This document shows positions 25,042-34,829 of a stretch of 64,000 nt of DNA, in pieces; the stretch's first letter is position 1; the number at the start of each line of letters is the position of its first letter. The DNA comes from Arcobacter sp. (lineage in GTDB: Bacteria; Campylobacterota; Campylobacteria; Campylobacterales; Sulfurimonadaceae). The notes under the pieces were generated by a model. The model saw only the letters and a list, made by a program, of their open reading frames with translations. It was not told the origin of the DNA and made no database searches. The stretch covers positions 62,001-126,000 of the forward strand of contig JAGXFN010000008.1 in NCBI GenBank assembly GCA_024637195.1. The letters are read 5' to 3'. The translations under genes were made by a program, and so were the position numbers.

Positions 25042-25785
25042 CTAGCTCCTCATACTTTTTTTGAAATTTATCCAGCTGATGACGTTTCGGATACTCTCCT
25101 CATCTTTTATACTGAGTTCAAGGATATCCACATTGGGTTTTATCCTTCTTGCCTGCGCTTTTTCATGCTCGATGTCATACTCAAAATGAGGGAGAAGATC
25201 GGTCTTCGTGATGAGGATAAGATCGGCCTTTGCAAACATCACCGGGTACTTCTCGATCTTGTCGCTGCCTTCAGGAACGGAGACCAAAACGATGTTGAGA
25301 TGTGCCCCTACATCATAGCTTGCCGGGCAGACAAGGTTACCGACATTTTCGATAAAGCAGACGTCAAGATCGTCCAATGGCATCGCATGCAGTCCCTTAT
25401 GCACCATAAAAGCGTCCAGATGGCATGCACTTCCGGTCTGTATCTGAAAAGCGGGTATCCCCTTTGCGCGGATACGTTCCGCGTCAAGGCTCGTTTCTAG
25501 GTCACCCTCGATGACGCCGAATTTGAAGGTGCCAAGCTCGGCCATCTTCTCCAGTAGCGCGGTTTTGCCGCTTCCCGGAGCACTCATCAGGTTGATCGCC
25601 AGGACCTTGTGGGCATCAAAATGCGCCCGGTTGTGGCCGGCTTCATGTTCGTTTTTGGCTAAAATCTTAGAGATAACCTCTACCGTCTTGGCGTCGTTGA
25701 GCTGCGGGTTGTTATGCAACGCGGTGTGGCCCTCTTCATGCGCATGGCTATGGTCGTGAATACTGCAGCCGCAATCTTTACACAT
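25042..25785 (-). CDS. hypB: Hydrogenase nickel-incorporation GTPase HypB
   Basis: HypB is the GTPase that drives nickel insertion. The protein of 247 residues has the high-affinity N-terminal metal motif CKDCGC, then a short His-rich stretch (HDHSHAHEEGH) that may store Ni or Zn. The P-loop is SAPGSGKTALLE, followed by GDLETSLDAERI and FIENVGNLVCPA with the metal-binding Cys, and TKTDLLPHF as the guanine-specificity region. It is between the nickel permease and hypC in the operon. Confidence 0.97.
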   Translation of the reverse strand: MCKDCGCSIHDHSHAHEEGHTALHNNPQLNDAKTVEVISKILAKNEHEAGHNRAHFDAHKVLAINLMSAPGSGKTALLEKMAELGTFKFGVIEGDLETSLDAERIRAKGIPAFQIQTGSACHLDAFMVHKGLHAMPLDDLDVCFIENVGNLVCPASYDVGAHLNIVLVSVPEGSDKIEKYPVMFAKADLILITKTDLLPHFEYDIEHEKAQARRIKPNVDILELSIKDEESIRNVISWINFKKSMRS

Positions 25786-25810
25786 TAGTATCCTTTAATT
25801 TTTTTATATG

Positions 25811-26452
25811 CTACCAGAGCATGCTGCTGCCCGCGGCGATGGAAAGAACCCCTGCCGTCGCAAAGACGCGGCGCACACTCTTGATAGAGCCGAGAAGATT
25901 ACTGTTGACAAAAAGAATAAGCAGGCCAAAGAGCATAAAGACCGTACTGACCCCCAGGACAAAAAAGAGGACCATTCTCAAATCAACTGCCTCTGCTTGC
26001 TGCAGCACGCCAAGACTCACCAGCATCCCTCTGACCCCGCCGATGCCCATCAAGGCCGCGATGCCAAAGGCCGAAATCGGCTCGATCTTTTCGCTGTGGC
26101 CATGCTTCTTCCCAAACCAGATATGGATATGCTCTCTGTCACCGTGCAGGTGGAAGCGAAGATGAATACGCTCCGCTGCCACAAGGTAGAGCAGATAGAC
26201 GCCCATTGCGATGATGACAAGCGATGAAAGAATATCTCCGTACTCCAGCAGCTGCGCAGATAAGGTATACGCATGCAGCAGTTTCGCAAATATAAAGAGC
26301 GTTACAGCATGGCCAAAAGCAAAGGCGGCAACAATCAGCAAGGCCTTCTTTCCCTCTTTTGCTATAGAAAAATCAGCGATTGCGACAAGATGATCCGGCC
26401 CAAAAGCATGCAGTGCCCCGTACCAAAAAATAATATAAAATTCCATCCCCAT
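25811..26452 (-). CDS. Putative nickel permease in the hyp operon
   Basis: A 213-residue membrane protein with about six hydrophobic segments. The first helix has GALHAFGPDHLVAI, like the HX4D[HD] metal signature of NiCoT/NicO nickel-cobalt transporters, and a second helix has FAFGHAVTLF. A cytoplasmic loop is His-rich (HLRFHLHGDREHIHIW; KKHGHSEK). The place between hypF and hypB argues for Ni2+ uptake for the hydrogenase. A related HupE or efflux role cannot be excluded by sequence alone. Confidence 0.8.
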   Translation of the reverse strand: MGMEFYIIFWYGALHAFGPDHLVAIADFSIAKEGKKALLIVAAFAFGHAVTLFIFAKLLHAYTLSAQLLEYGDILSSLVIIAMGVYLLYLVAAERIHLRFHLHGDREHIHIWFGKKHGHSEKIEPISAFGIAALMGIGGVRGMLVSLGVLQQAEAVDLRMVLFFVLGVSTVFMLFGLLILFVNSNLLGSIKSVRRVFATAGVLSIAAGSSMLW

Positions 26453-26512
26453 CTGCAGGCCTTTGTAGCTATCTGTGCATTATAGATGATTTTTATAAAA
26501 TCCAGTTTTAAT

Positions 26513-28804
26513 TTATTGGTTATGCAGGGCGAACCAGGCCTGTCCCAGAGAGATACCCCCGTCGTTGACAGGCGTTTCATTTTGAAAATAACAAGGACGC
26601 TTCATCAGTGCGCATCGTTTCATGATCATCTGTACCAGCGTTTTGTTTTGAAAGACGCCGCCGGAAAAAAGCAGCGGCAGCTCAGGGTATTCCCTGCAGA
26701 CTGCTGCGATGATCTCGACGAGGGTATTGTAGAACATCGAAACGATTTCTTTTGTGTCGCTGCGTTCAAGGATCTCTGAAAACATCGGTGTTATGTCGAT
26801 CTGGCCACGGTGCAAAGCAAAAGAGAAGGTCTGCGTGATCTTTTCGTCAACATAGGCTTCCATCTTCAGTCCGCTCTCGCCTTCAAAACTTGAGACCTGC
26901 ACGATGCCCGCAAGACTGGCCACCGCATCAAAAAGCCGCCCCATAGAGCTGCTATAGGGGGAGTTGATCCCTTTTTTCCAGGCTGTATGCAAAAGGGTCA
27001 GTTCCTCTTTTGAAAACTCAGCTGTCGGTGCAAGGCCCGAAGTAAGAAGCTCTTCCAGACTCAGCTGCTCAAAAAGCACAGAGAGAGCGCTGCGGCGGGG
27101 TTCTTTGATGGCCTTCTCTGCGCCGATGAGGCGAAAAGGACGCAGTGAAAATTGCCGTTGATACCCCGTCTCATCGGCAATCATCACCTCAGAACCCCAT
27201 ATCTTGCCATCATCTCCATAACCGCTGCCGTCAAAGGCAAATCCCAGGACCCTCCCCCTAAGTCCGTGCTCGGCTTTTACGGCAAGGATATGCGCGTAGT
27301 GGTGCTGCACCTGGAGCAGAGTGAGGGCAGGATATTCTGCTTTTTGCTTCTGCGCCCATCGGCTTGTTTCGTACTCGGGGTGCATGTCGCAGACGATAAT
27401 ATCCGCTTTTAACGCATAAAGCTCAAAAAAGCGCTCTACCGTGCGCTCAAAATACTCAAATACCTCGATGGAGCCCAGATCACCGATGTATGGGGAGAGG
27501 ATAAGGGTGTCACCAAAGATAAGCGTGATAGTGCTTTTTTGCTGCGCGCCGAGGGCAAGTATCGTCTTAGTACTTTTAAAGGGAAGCTTTATGCTTTTGG
27601 GCGCAAAACCTCGGGCCATGCGCAAAAAGATTGGCTTTTCACCCACTATCTGCATGACGCTGTCATCGCTGGCGTTGACGATCTCACGGTCATGCTCCAG
27701 CACAAGATCAACAACATCCCCCAGCTTCTCTATCACAGCCACGCTTTGCGTAAGAATGGGCTCGTCCTTGCGGTTGGCGCTGCTGGCCACGAGCGGTCTT
27801 CCGACCTTTTGCAGCACAAGATGGTGCAGCGGCGTGTAGGGCAGAAAAACACCGATGCGCTCTATCCCCGGGGCTATATGTCTGCTCAGCAAGAGACTTT
27901 TTTTCTTCTGCACGATGACGATGGGTTTCTCTTTTGAACAGATCAGGGTCTCTTCAGCGGCAGTGATCTGAGTAAAAGTGCACAGGGAGCTGATATCTGC
28001 GAACATCACGGCAAAAGGCTTGGCTTCTCTGTTTTTTTGTTTTCTTAGGCGTAAAACGGCTTCGCTGCTGCTCGCATCGCAGAGCAGATGAAAGCCGCCG
28101 AGGCCTTTAAGCGCTAAGATTTTTCCCTCCTGCAGAGCATGAGCCGCCATCTCTATCGCGACCGCTCCTTCGCTCAAGAGCCTGCCGCAGCGATCAAGCA
28201 GACGTAAGCTCGGTCCGCACTCAAAACAGCTGATCGGCTCGGCATGAAAACGGCGGTCAAGCGGATTTACGTACTCTCTTTCGCACGCTGGACAAAGGGT
28301 GAAAAAACGCATGCTCGTCTTTTCCCGGTCATAAGGAAGATGCTGCATGATGCTATAGCGCGGCCCGCAGTTCGTGCAGTTGATAAAAGGGTAATTGTAG
28401 CGTCTGTTTGAGGGCTCCTGCATCTCCGCAAGGCAGGCTTCGCACACGCAGATATCCGCAGAGATAAGTGCGCTCTTTGCATCACGGCCTTGCGTTTTGC
28501 CGATCGTAAATTCCTCATAGCCATGCCAGACGGCGCTGGTTCTGTCGAGTCCGTCTATACGTGCCAGAGGCGGAAGTTCGGCGTGCATGGCCTTCACGAA
28601 GCACTCTACCTGCCCGGCCTCGCCTTCTATTTGCAGCTGCACACCGGCGTCTGTGTTATGCACAGATCCTGTAAGCGCGTAGCGGTGGGCAAGCCGGTAG
28701 AGAAAAGGCCGAAAACCAACCCCCTGGACAAGACCGCTGATCTTTATCGTTTGGCTAAGATTCAAAGACGGCTTCTCCTTTGGAATTTTAAAGGAGTATA
28801 GCAT
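26513..28804 (-). CDS. hypF: Carbamoyltransferase HypF
   Basis: HypF makes the carbamoyl-adenylate used for the cyanide ligands and carbamoylates HypE. The 763-residue protein has an acylphosphatase domain (about 20-105; GLVQGVGFRPFLYRLA), two zinc fingers (CVCEACLAEM, NCTNCGPR, CPACEREY, CFECGPS), a YrdC-like domain (KPFAVMFADI), and a Kae1-like C-terminal domain (HHYAHILAVKAEHG; FAFDGSGYG; LLFSGGVFQN). It is the first gene of the hyp operon, separated from purL by a hairpin terminator. Confidence 0.97.
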   Translation of the reverse strand: MLYSFKIPKEKPSLNLSQTIKISGLVQGVGFRPFLYRLAHRYALTGSVHNTDAGVQLQIEGEAGQVECFVKAMHAELPPLARIDGLDRTSAVWHGYEEFTIGKTQGRDAKSALISADICVCEACLAEMQEPSNRRYNYPFINCTNCGPRYSIMQHLPYDREKTSMRFFTLCPACEREYVNPLDRRFHAEPISCFECGPSLRLLDRCGRLLSEGAVAIEMAAHALQEGKILALKGLGGFHLLCDASSSEAVLRLRKQKNREAKPFAVMFADISSLCTFTQITAAEETLICSKEKPIVIVQKKKSLLLSRHIAPGIERIGVFLPYTPLHHLVLQKVGRPLVASSANRKDEPILTQSVAVIEKLGDVVDLVLEHDREIVNASDDSVMQIVGEKPIFLRMARGFAPKSIKLPFKSTKTILALGAQQKSTITLIFGDTLILSPYIGDLGSIEVFEYFERTVERFFELYALKADIIVCDMHPEYETSRWAQKQKAEYPALTLLQVQHHYAHILAVKAEHGLRGRVLGFAFDGSGYGDDGKIWGSEVMIADETGYQRQFSLRPFRLIGAEKAIKEPRRSALSVLFEQLSLEELLTSGLAPTAEFSKEELTLLHTAWKKGINSPYSSSMGRLFDAVASLAGIVQVSSFEGESGLKMEAYVDEKITQTFSFALHRGQIDITPMFSEILERSDTKEIVSMFYNTLVEIIAAVCREYPELPLLFSGGVFQNKTLVQMIMKRCALMKRPCYFQNETPVNDGGISLGQAWFALHNQ

Positions 28805-28824
28805 AGAGAAATATATTTTTGAAG

Positions 28825-28857
28825 AAGAAAAGGGAGCACCACCGCTGGAGGCTCCCC
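28825..28857 (-). terminator. Putative rho-independent terminator after purL
   Basis: On the minus strand GGGAGC and GCTCCC (28856-28832) form a stem closed around a 13-base loop with further GC pairing, followed by TTTTCTTC. It lies between the purL stop and the hypF start, so it separates the two transcription units. Confidence 0.65.
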
Positions 28858-28871
28858 CTATAGCAGGGGAT

Positions 28872-31085
28872 TTAGATATCTTGTTCTACCACTTTTTTGA
28901 AGGTATCGAAATAGAGGGCTTTGAGCTCGGAGAGCTCCATGCGCACATCATTGATGACGACTGTTTTGCCGCCGACAGTTCCGATTTTCTCGAAGCTGAT
29001 ATCTTCGATCATAGACTCAAAGGCTTGGGCATTTTCAGGTGAGACTTCCACAACAGCACGGGAGAATGTCTCGGAAAAGATGTCATTTGTATTGTTTGTC
29101 ATCATCTCTACCTGCGCGCCCAGTGAGCTTACTGCGGCCATTTTACCGATCACTATGGCAAGTCCGCCCGAAGAGCAGTCTTTGGCCGAAGAGAGAAGGT
29201 CTTTTTTGTTGGCATTGATGACCGTGTTCCAGAGACTAAGTTCTTTGTCATAGTCGATCTCGGGAAGTTTCCCTGCGACTTTGTGATGAAGCTCTTTCAT
29301 ATATAAAGAACCGCCGAACTCGCTTTTTGTCTCGCCCAGAAGATAAAGAAGATTCCCCTCTTTCTGGAATGAGCTCATCAGGACTCTGTTCTGGTCATCA
29401 TTGACCCCTACGGTTGCGATGGACGGTGTCGGGAAGACAGAGACCCCGTTTGTCTCATTGTAAAGCGATACATTTCCGCCGATAACCGGTGTGGTAAGTG
29501 CCGTACACGCCTCTTTGATCCCCAGACACCCTTGGGCAAACTGCCACATCACTTCAGGGTTTTCAGGATTGCCGTAATTCAGACAGTCCGTGATCGCCAA
29601 AGGCTGCGCGCCGCTCATCGCGACATTTCGGCCCGACTCCATAACCGCAGCCGCCGCTCCGCCTTTGGGGTCGATGTAGCAGTGGCGAACATTACAGTCT
29701 GAGCTCATCGCCAGTGCCTTTCCATTTTCTTTGACACGGATGACCGAGGCATCAAGACTGCCCCCTTTTTTGATCGTGTTTGTCTGTACCATCGAGTCAT
29801 ACTGCTCGTAGATCCACGCCTTGTCGACGACTTCCATAGAAGAGATCAGCTTCTCAAAGGCCTCCTGATTAGACACTGCGTCAAAATCGGTGATCTCGAC
29901 TTTGTTTACCTCTTCGAGGTATGCAGGCTTGCTCATCGGACGGTTCAGGCAGGGGGCTTCTTCACTTACCGGATCGACCGGCACGTCAGCACACTTCTCT
30001 CCGTTCCAAAAAAGTTCCATATGACCCGTATTGGTGACTTCACCGATGACCGCAGCGTCAAGGTCCCATTTTTCAAAAATATCAATGATCGCCTGCTCGC
30101 TTCCTTTTTTCGCACAGATCAGCATGCGCTCCTGTGACTCAGAAAGCATAAAGTCATACGGCGTCATGTTCTCTTCGCGCGCAGGTACCTGGTCAAGATG
30201 CATGATCATACCCGAGCCGGAACGTCCCGCCATCTCAAAAGAGCTAGAGGTAAGCCCTGCCGCGCCCATATCTTGAATACCTACGACATAGTCGGTCTTG
30301 AAAAGCTCTAAGCAGGCCTCAAGAAGAAGTTTTTCAGTGAAGGGGTCACCGACCTGAACTGTCGGACGAAGCGATTTGGACTCCTCGGTAAATGAGTCCG
30401 AACTCATGACCGCACCGCCCAAACCGTCACGGCCTGTTTTGGAACCGACGTACATTACCGGATTGCCGATGCCTTCTGCTTTGCCGTAGAAGATCTCATC
30501 CGATTTGGCAATGCCCAGGTTGAAGGCATTGACCAGGATGTTTCCGTTATAGCACTCATCGAAACTGATCTCGCCGCCGATGGTCGGAACACCCATACAG
30601 TTCCCGTATCCGCCGATACCTTCGACAACACCGCGTACTAAGTAACGCTGATGTGCCGATGTCGCATCGCTGTTTAAGATATTTCCAAATCGAAGGGAGT
30701 TAAGACTGGCCACCGGACGTGCGCCCATAGTGAAAACATCTCGCATGATCCCGCCGACGCCCGTTGCAGCGCCTTGATAAGGCTCGATAAACGAGGGGTG
30801 GTTATGAGATTCCATTTTAAAGACCGCCGCGTAACCGTCGCCGATATCGATAACACCTGCATTTTCACCCGGACCCTGGATAACCCATGGCGCCTTGGTA
30901 GGAAAACCGCTTAAATGGACTTTTGAAGACTTGTACGAGCAGTGTTCTGACCACATTGCGGAGAAAATCCCAAGCTCGACCATGTTCGGCACACGGCCCA
31001 AGATGTGCAGTATGTTTTGGTACTCTTCAGCAGAGATCTTATGTGATGAACACGCTTCTTCGATGTTTTCAATTTCGTAGCTCAC
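28872..31085 (-). CDS. purL: Phosphoribosylformylglycinamidine synthase subunit PurL
   Basis: PurL converts FGAR to FGAM with ATP and ammonia supplied by PurQ. The 737-residue length marks the small type that works with separate PurS and PurQ, which are not in the window. Conserved blocks are [33 protein letters not shown] and [13 protein letters not shown] in the first half and the [10 protein letters not shown] block in the second. It is divergent from the Rrf2 regulator gene, with about 150 bases between the two starts. Confidence 0.97.
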   Translation of the reverse strand: MSYEIENIEEACSSHKISAEEYQNILHILGRVPNMVELGIFSAMWSEHCSYKSSKVHLSGFPTKAPWVIQGPGENAGVIDIGDGYAAVFKMESHNHPSFIEPYQGAATGVGGIMRDVFTMGARPVASLNSLRFGNILNSDATSAHQRYLVRGVVEGIGGYGNCMGVPTIGGEISFDECYNGNILVNAFNLGIAKSDEIFYGKAEGIGNPVMYVGSKTGRDGLGGAVMSSDSFTEESKSLRPTVQVGDPFTEKLLLEACLELFKTDYVVGIQDMGAAGLTSSSFEMAGRSGSGMIMHLDQVPAREENMTPYDFMLSESQERMLICAKKGSEQAIIDIFEKWDLDAAVIGEVTNTGHMELFWNGEKCADVPVDPVSEEAPCLNRPMSKPAYLEEVNKVEITDFDAVSNQEAFEKLISSMEVVDKAWIYEQYDSMVQTNTIKKGGSLDASVIRVKENGKALAMSSDCNVRHCYIDPKGGAAAAVMESGRNVAMSGAQPLAITDCLNYGNPENPEVMWQFAQGCLGIKEACTALTTPVIGGNVSLYNETNGVSVFPTPSIATVGVNDDQNRVLMSSFQKEGNLLYLLGETKSEFGGSLYMKELHHKVAGKLPEIDYDKELSLWNTVINANKKDLLSSAKDCSSGGLAIVIGKMAAVSSLGAQVEMMTNNTNDIFSETFSRAVVEVSPENAQAFESMIEDISFEKIGTVGGKTVVINDVRMELSELKALYFDTFKKVVEQDI

Positions 31086-31234
31086 GAGGTTTCCTTGAAT
31101 GAATTAATAGGCGTGATTATAGTTAAAATGTGCTAAAAGAAGGTTTATACAAATCTTTTGTTATCGAATTACTAATCCTGTCTCAAGAAACTTATGATAA
31201 TATTCAAAAAACCGAAGAACTCTCAGGGGAAACA

Positions 31235-31657
31235 ATGTTCAGCAAAACCGCCCAATATACATTTAGAATACTGATCTTTATGTCCAAAAACTCAGATGAG
31301 CTCTACTCGGCGAACCATGTACACCAAGAAACGCAGATCCCCTACAAATATCTGACAATGCTGATGACAAAACTGGCCAAACACAAGATATTGAAAGTCT
31401 CCCGCGGCCGTAACGGTGGGTTCACTCTAAACCATGAACTCAGCGAGATCTCTCTTGCTGACATACTCGATGCGATCGCAGAAAACAACTGTTCGCACTG
31501 CGCGCTCGGAGACAAGGAGTGCGAGGAGTACAATCCCTGCCCTTTGCATGAGACCTATGCACCGCCAAAAAAAGCACTTGAAGAGATGCTTGCCAACACA
31601 ACACTTGCCCTGCTTGACTCCAGTCTTCTTTTAAAAACTGAAAAAATGCCTATTTAA
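31235..31657 (+). CDS. Rrf2 family Fe-S transcriptional regulator
   Basis: A 140-residue winged-helix regulator. The start MFSKTAQYTFRIL has AGGGG upstream; an in-frame ATG 105 bases earlier would add non-family residues. The recognition region is YKYLTMLMTKLAKHKIL followed by the wing GRNGGFTLN. Cys residues in NNCSHCALGDKEC and NPCPLH can hold an Fe-S cluster as in NsrR, IscR or RirA; the spacing C-x2-C-x7-C-x5-C is richer than the usual three Cys. It probably senses NO, oxygen or Fe-S status. Its 3' end overlaps convergent greA by 8 bases. Confidence 0.88.
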   Translation: MFSKTAQYTFRILIFMSKNSDELYSANHVHQETQIPYKYLTMLMTKLAKHKILKVSRGRNGGFTLNHELSEISLADILDAIAENNCSHCALGDKECEEYNPCPLHETYAPPKKALEEMLANTTLALLDSSLLLKTEKMPI

Positions 31658-32177
31658 ACCCGTAATCTTTTAAGGTACGAATACTCTTTTTAAGCTCAAA
31701 GATCGGGATATATTCGATCTTTTCCACCTCATACTCTTTTTTGCCATGCGGTAGCTTGATACTGAACTGATCCTCCAAGGCTCTGCCAAGCATCAGCTTT
31801 GCCAAAGGCGCATGCAAGGAGATAAGTCCCTCTTCAGGCTCGCTCTCAAGCACACCGCATATCGTATATCTCTGCACTTCATCGCTGTCGAGATTGCGCA
31901 GCGTGACGGTAGAGCCGAAGTGAACCTTGTCCGTGCAGAGCGTTGAGGGGTCTATGATCTGGCTTTTTTGGATGATGCCATTGAGATAGAAGAGGCGCTT
32001 GTCGATATGGCGGAGCTTCTCTTTGGCCGCATGGTACTCAGCGTTCTCGCTTCTGTCGCCTTGGGCAGCTGCCTCTTGTTTTTCGATGTTTACCCGGGGT
32101 TTTTCGACATCTTTAAGGTACTTAAACTCTTCGATGAGCTTATCGTAGCCTTCTTGTGTCATCGGTTCAACATTCAT
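31650..32177 (-). CDS. greA: Transcription elongation factor GreA
   Basis: A Gre factor of 175 residues that enters the RNA polymerase secondary channel and stimulates cleavage of backtracked RNA. The N-terminal coiled coil begins MTQEGYDKLIEEF and carries the acidic tip GDRSENAEYHAAKE, where Asp and Glu coordinate the active-site Mg. The C-terminal FKBP-like domain is somewhat divergent and longer than usual (GreA is about 158 residues). It overlaps the end of the convergent Rrf2 gene by 8 bases. Confidence 0.9.
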   Translation of the reverse strand: MNVEPMTQEGYDKLIEEFKYLKDVEKPRVNIEKQEAAAQGDRSENAEYHAAKEKLRHIDKRLFYLNGIIQKSQIIDPSTLCTDKVHFGSTVTLRNLDSDEVQRYTICGVLESEPEEGLISLHAPLAKLMLGRALEDQFSIKLPHGKKEYEVEKIEYIPIFELKKSIRTLKDYGFK

Positions 32178-32212
32178 ACTGAACCTCTCCCGATGAGTCT
32201 GTTATATTTTTT

Positions 32213-32539
32213 CTAATGGCTAAAACCCTTGATGTAGTAGGTGTTTTTCTTGTCGACTTTGGCCGTTTCAATCTTGTATTTTTCCGACCAGTGCTGTACT
32301 TTTTCATGTGCTTCAGCCGTCAGTTCAGGACTTGGGGCTTCAATTTTAATCTTAAAATAGTTTTCCGAATTTGACAGTGCGATGTAAGAGCCATCTACTC
32401 TTAGTTGTTGGTGCAGATCCATGATGTGTTTTTCTATCTTCTCAAATGATCGTGTGTTATCTACAATACGGCTAACCTGCTCTTTTAACGCCTCGTTAGG
32501 AGCATAATCGAGTTGTCGTAAAATCGCTTCGTTTATCAT
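32213..32539 (-). CDS. Hypothetical cytoplasmic protein
   Basis: A 108-residue soluble protein with a helical N-terminal half (LRQLDYAPNEALKEQVSRIV) and a beta-rich C-terminal half. No signal peptide, no Cys, no known domain. It lies 35 bases upstream of greA on the same strand and could share its transcript. Its codon use resembles that of the neighbours and it has a reasonable start, so I take it as real; function unknown. Confidence 0.6.
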   Translation of the reverse strand: MINEAILRQLDYAPNEALKEQVSRIVDNTRSFEKIEKHIMDLHQQLRVDGSYIALSNSENYFKIKIEAPSPELTAEAHEKVQHWSEKYKIETAKVDKKNTYYIKGFSH

Positions 32540-32745
32540 AGTAAAAACCTTGTTTTAAAATTTTCGAGACACTATTTTAACAGATTTTTATATAAAAAAA
32601 TTTAAATTTTTCTTTCACTGCAAAGTTTAAAGCGCATAAATATTCCCTTAATCTTGGGCAATGATTCACAGTTAAAATTTTCTCTTACAGTTGCTTTGGC
32701 TACAATTTGCAAAATTTTATAAACAGGCAGTTGCCAGGAGTTTAA

Positions 32746-33399
32746 ATGAAAAAAATAAACCTATTCAATGAGATCATTATCGCCTCAAATACGGAGTTAT
32801 CTCAAGCACTCAGTTCCAATAAAGAGTTTGGCATCACCCTTAAAGGCGAGATCAAATACGCCCCCTTTGACCCCTCGGATATCTTCATCTATCAAGGCAA
32901 GGTGACGCCTCAGCCCGCTTCCGCGCTCTCTCTTCCCAAAGCGCAGAGCAAGCAGGAACTTTTAGGCAAAAACTATCAGGTTCTTGAAGACGATGACCGG
33001 ATACTGATCAAAGCAGGCGGTGCCTGGCAGGACATCATCAACTACAATGTAAGAAACTGCTTCTATGACGACACCACCGGTGACGGTGTAGCGCAGTTTG
33101 GGGACGAGGAGGTTGAAGAGATGGGCTGGAAGGTCACCGACTTTGACGTGAGCTACAGAGAGCTTGTCGAGCACCTCGAAGAAAAAGCAGACATCACTCT
33201 TGTCTGCATCGAGAGTCTGGAGCCCTCTTATCAGTTCAGCGGAATGGGCTACCTCAATGACCTCCAGCTGGCAAAAAAGGTGATGTTTGAGTATTGTCAA
33301 CAACGCATAAAAGAGAAGGTCTTCAACGACCCCGATTACACCCAAGAGATACTAGACGACGACCAGCTCGAAACCGCACAGTTTTTTAAAGTTCTCTAA
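32746..33399 (+). CDS. Hypothetical protein, acidic, conserved-looking
   Basis: A 217-residue acidic cytoplasmic protein preceded by CCAGGAGTTTAA, a strong ribosome site, and a TACAAT-like box about 50 bases upstream. It contains YQVLEDDDRILIKAGGAWQDI and a long acidic middle (DEEVEEMGWKVTDFDVSY). There are no membrane segments or recognised motifs. It is divergent from the 32.2-kb hypothetical gene and followed by a REP-like repeat. The frame is clearly coding; function unknown. Confidence 0.7.
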   Translation: MKKINLFNEIIIASNTELSQALSSNKEFGITLKGEIKYAPFDPSDIFIYQGKVTPQPASALSLPKAQSKQELLGKNYQVLEDDDRILIKAGGAWQDIINYNVRNCFYDDTTGDGVAQFGDEEVEEMGWKVTDFDVSYRELVEHLEEKADITLVCIESLEPSYQFSGMGYLNDLQLAKKVMFEYCQQRIKEKVFNDPDYTQEILDDDQLETAQFFKVL

Positions 33400-33457
33400 C
33401 TTCTATGAGATGCTCTTTGCCGAAAAAGCAGGAGCAATTTCTCACGCCATCTCCAGT

Positions 33458-33485
33458 TTAAAGGGGTCAGGTGACAAGTATAAAT
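33458..33485 (+). repeat. REP-like element with GGGGTCAGGTGAC core
   Basis: AAAGGGGTCAGGTGACAAGT followed by a short TAAATA tandem. It shares the GGGTCAGGT core with the reverse complement of the short repeats at 10.8-12.2 kb, but the flank differs. Possibly a second subfamily of REP/RAYT-type elements. One copy only in this window, so the call is tentative. Confidence 0.4.
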
Positions 33486-33576
33486 AAATAAATATTACTA
33501 CTCATATTGTTTGTATTAAATATAGATTCCACCCCATAAAACAGAGGTGAAAAAATATGTGCCTACTACTATAGCA

Positions 33577-34122
33577 TCAGCGGCCATAGTAAGAGATCAG
33601 TGAGGCCTTTTGGAGGGTGTGGGCGTTGATGTTGTAGCCTGCTATAGCAGCGGACTGTTTGCCGTCTAGCTCAAGCGTCTCGACATCAAGGGCATGAAGG
33701 GTGAAGATGTAGCGGTGGGCCTTGTCGCCCTCCGGCGGACAGGCTCCGCCAAATCCTGCGAAACCGTAGTCCGTTACATTCTGCGCGGCAGTTTTTGGAA
33801 GAAGCCCTTTAGAAGCATCCCCTGCTCCGGCTTTTAGTTCGCTGACATCTTTGGGGATGTTGAAGACGATCCAATGCCACCATCCGCTTCCTGTAGGTGC
33901 ATCGGGATCATAAAGCGTCAGCGCGAAGCTCTTTGTTCCTTTTGGCGCATTTTCCCAGCTCAGCTGCGGCGAGACATTTTTGCCGCTGCAGCCAAAACCG
34001 TTGAAAACCTCATTGACAGAGAGCTGTCCTTTGAGATCCTTGCTGTGCAGAGTGAGGCCTTCGGCCAGAAGTAGAGCATTTAAGCCCATCATGATTGTCA
34101 AAGATACAAATAAAGATTTCAT
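33577..34122 (-). CDS. Periplasmic PEBP family protein (YbhB/YbcL type)
   Basis: A 181-residue phosphatidylethanolamine-binding-protein-like (Raf kinase inhibitor-like) protein with a signal peptide (MKSLFVSLTIMMGLNALLLA). Family signatures are NVSPQLSWENAPKGTKSF, LYDPDAPTGSGWWHWIVFNIP and GGACPPEGDKAHRYIFTLHALD, which build the ligand pocket with Asp-Pro and His. Bacterial members have no settled role. It is probably periplasmic by its signal peptide. Single gene with about 180 bases of non-coding sequence downstream. Confidence 0.9.
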   Translation of the reverse strand: MKSLFVSLTIMMGLNALLLAEGLTLHSKDLKGQLSVNEVFNGFGCSGKNVSPQLSWENAPKGTKSFALTLYDPDAPTGSGWWHWIVFNIPKDVSELKAGAGDASKGLLPKTAAQNVTDYGFAGFGGACPPEGDKAHRYIFTLHALDVETLELDGKQSAAIAGYNINAHTLQKASLISYYGR

Positions 34123-34154
34123 CGGTTTCCTTTTTTAGAGATATATAATCATAT

Positions 34155-34829
34155 CTAAAAACGCAAGCCGTGACGAAAGATAGTAGATATTGTTTCAAAA
34201 AGATCATCAAGTCCAACTGCTTCAGATGATTCATTGTCTTTGTCTCTTGTTCTGTTTAGATCAGCGCGTTTGCGTTCTTTGGCCCTATTTTTAATATGCT
34301 TTTCATCTAATTTATCTTTTAGGGCATTTCGCTTTCCGCCTAACTTTATCCAATCCTGGATCTGCTTGAGCTCGCCCGCATCCAGCCAAAGACCGTGATC
34401 TGCACAAAGGTCCGTAATCACTCCGCTGCGTTTCAAATAGTTTTTTCTGTGCATGATCTTATTGCATTCAGGGCATCTACGGTAGATGACCCTGTCTTTG
34501 TGCAGAGGAAACTGCAATAAAGAGTGGAGTTTTTGATGATCTACCCAGTAGGACTTTATTTCATTTTCTTCTAAAAGCCGTTCCATCTCATGATGGTCAA
34601 AAAAAAGTCCGTAACAGCGTGAACACTTCTCAATAATAAACCGGTTGTTCTTGCCAATATCAATGCTGTCGAGATAAATCAGACAATCAGGACAGGTACG
34701 CTTGCTTTTGGGAAGAGTCGCTCCGATATTTTTTGCCTGAAGTTCAATATCATTTCGTACTGCACAATATTCGCAGATGATGCTGTTGCGCGGAAGAGGA
34801 GCTGAGCAGTGCGTGCATTTTGCCATCAA
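34155..34829 (-). CDS. Zinc-ribbon protein (zf-TFIIB type)
   Basis: A 224-residue protein with repeated zinc ribbons: CTHCSAPL and CEYCAV near the N-terminus, CPDCLIYL with CSRCYGLFFD, and CPECNKIMHRKNY with CADHGLWLDAGEL. The last two pairs match the zf-TFIIB fold found in bacterial proteins of unknown function, with the typical WLDAGEL signature. The C-terminal 60 residues are charged and helical. It overlaps the SPFH gene by 4 bases, so the two are a translationally coupled pair. I infer a joint role in membrane or protein quality control. Confidence 0.8.
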   Translation of the reverse strand: MMAKCTHCSAPLPRNSIICEYCAVRNDIELQAKNIGATLPKSKRTCPDCLIYLDSIDIGKNNRFIIEKCSRCYGLFFDHHEMERLLEENEIKSYWVDHQKLHSLLQFPLHKDRVIYRRCPECNKIMHRKNYLKRSGVITDLCADHGLWLDAGELKQIQDWIKLGGKRNALKDKLDEKHIKNRAKERKRADLNRTRDKDNESSEAVGLDDLFETISTIFRHGLRF

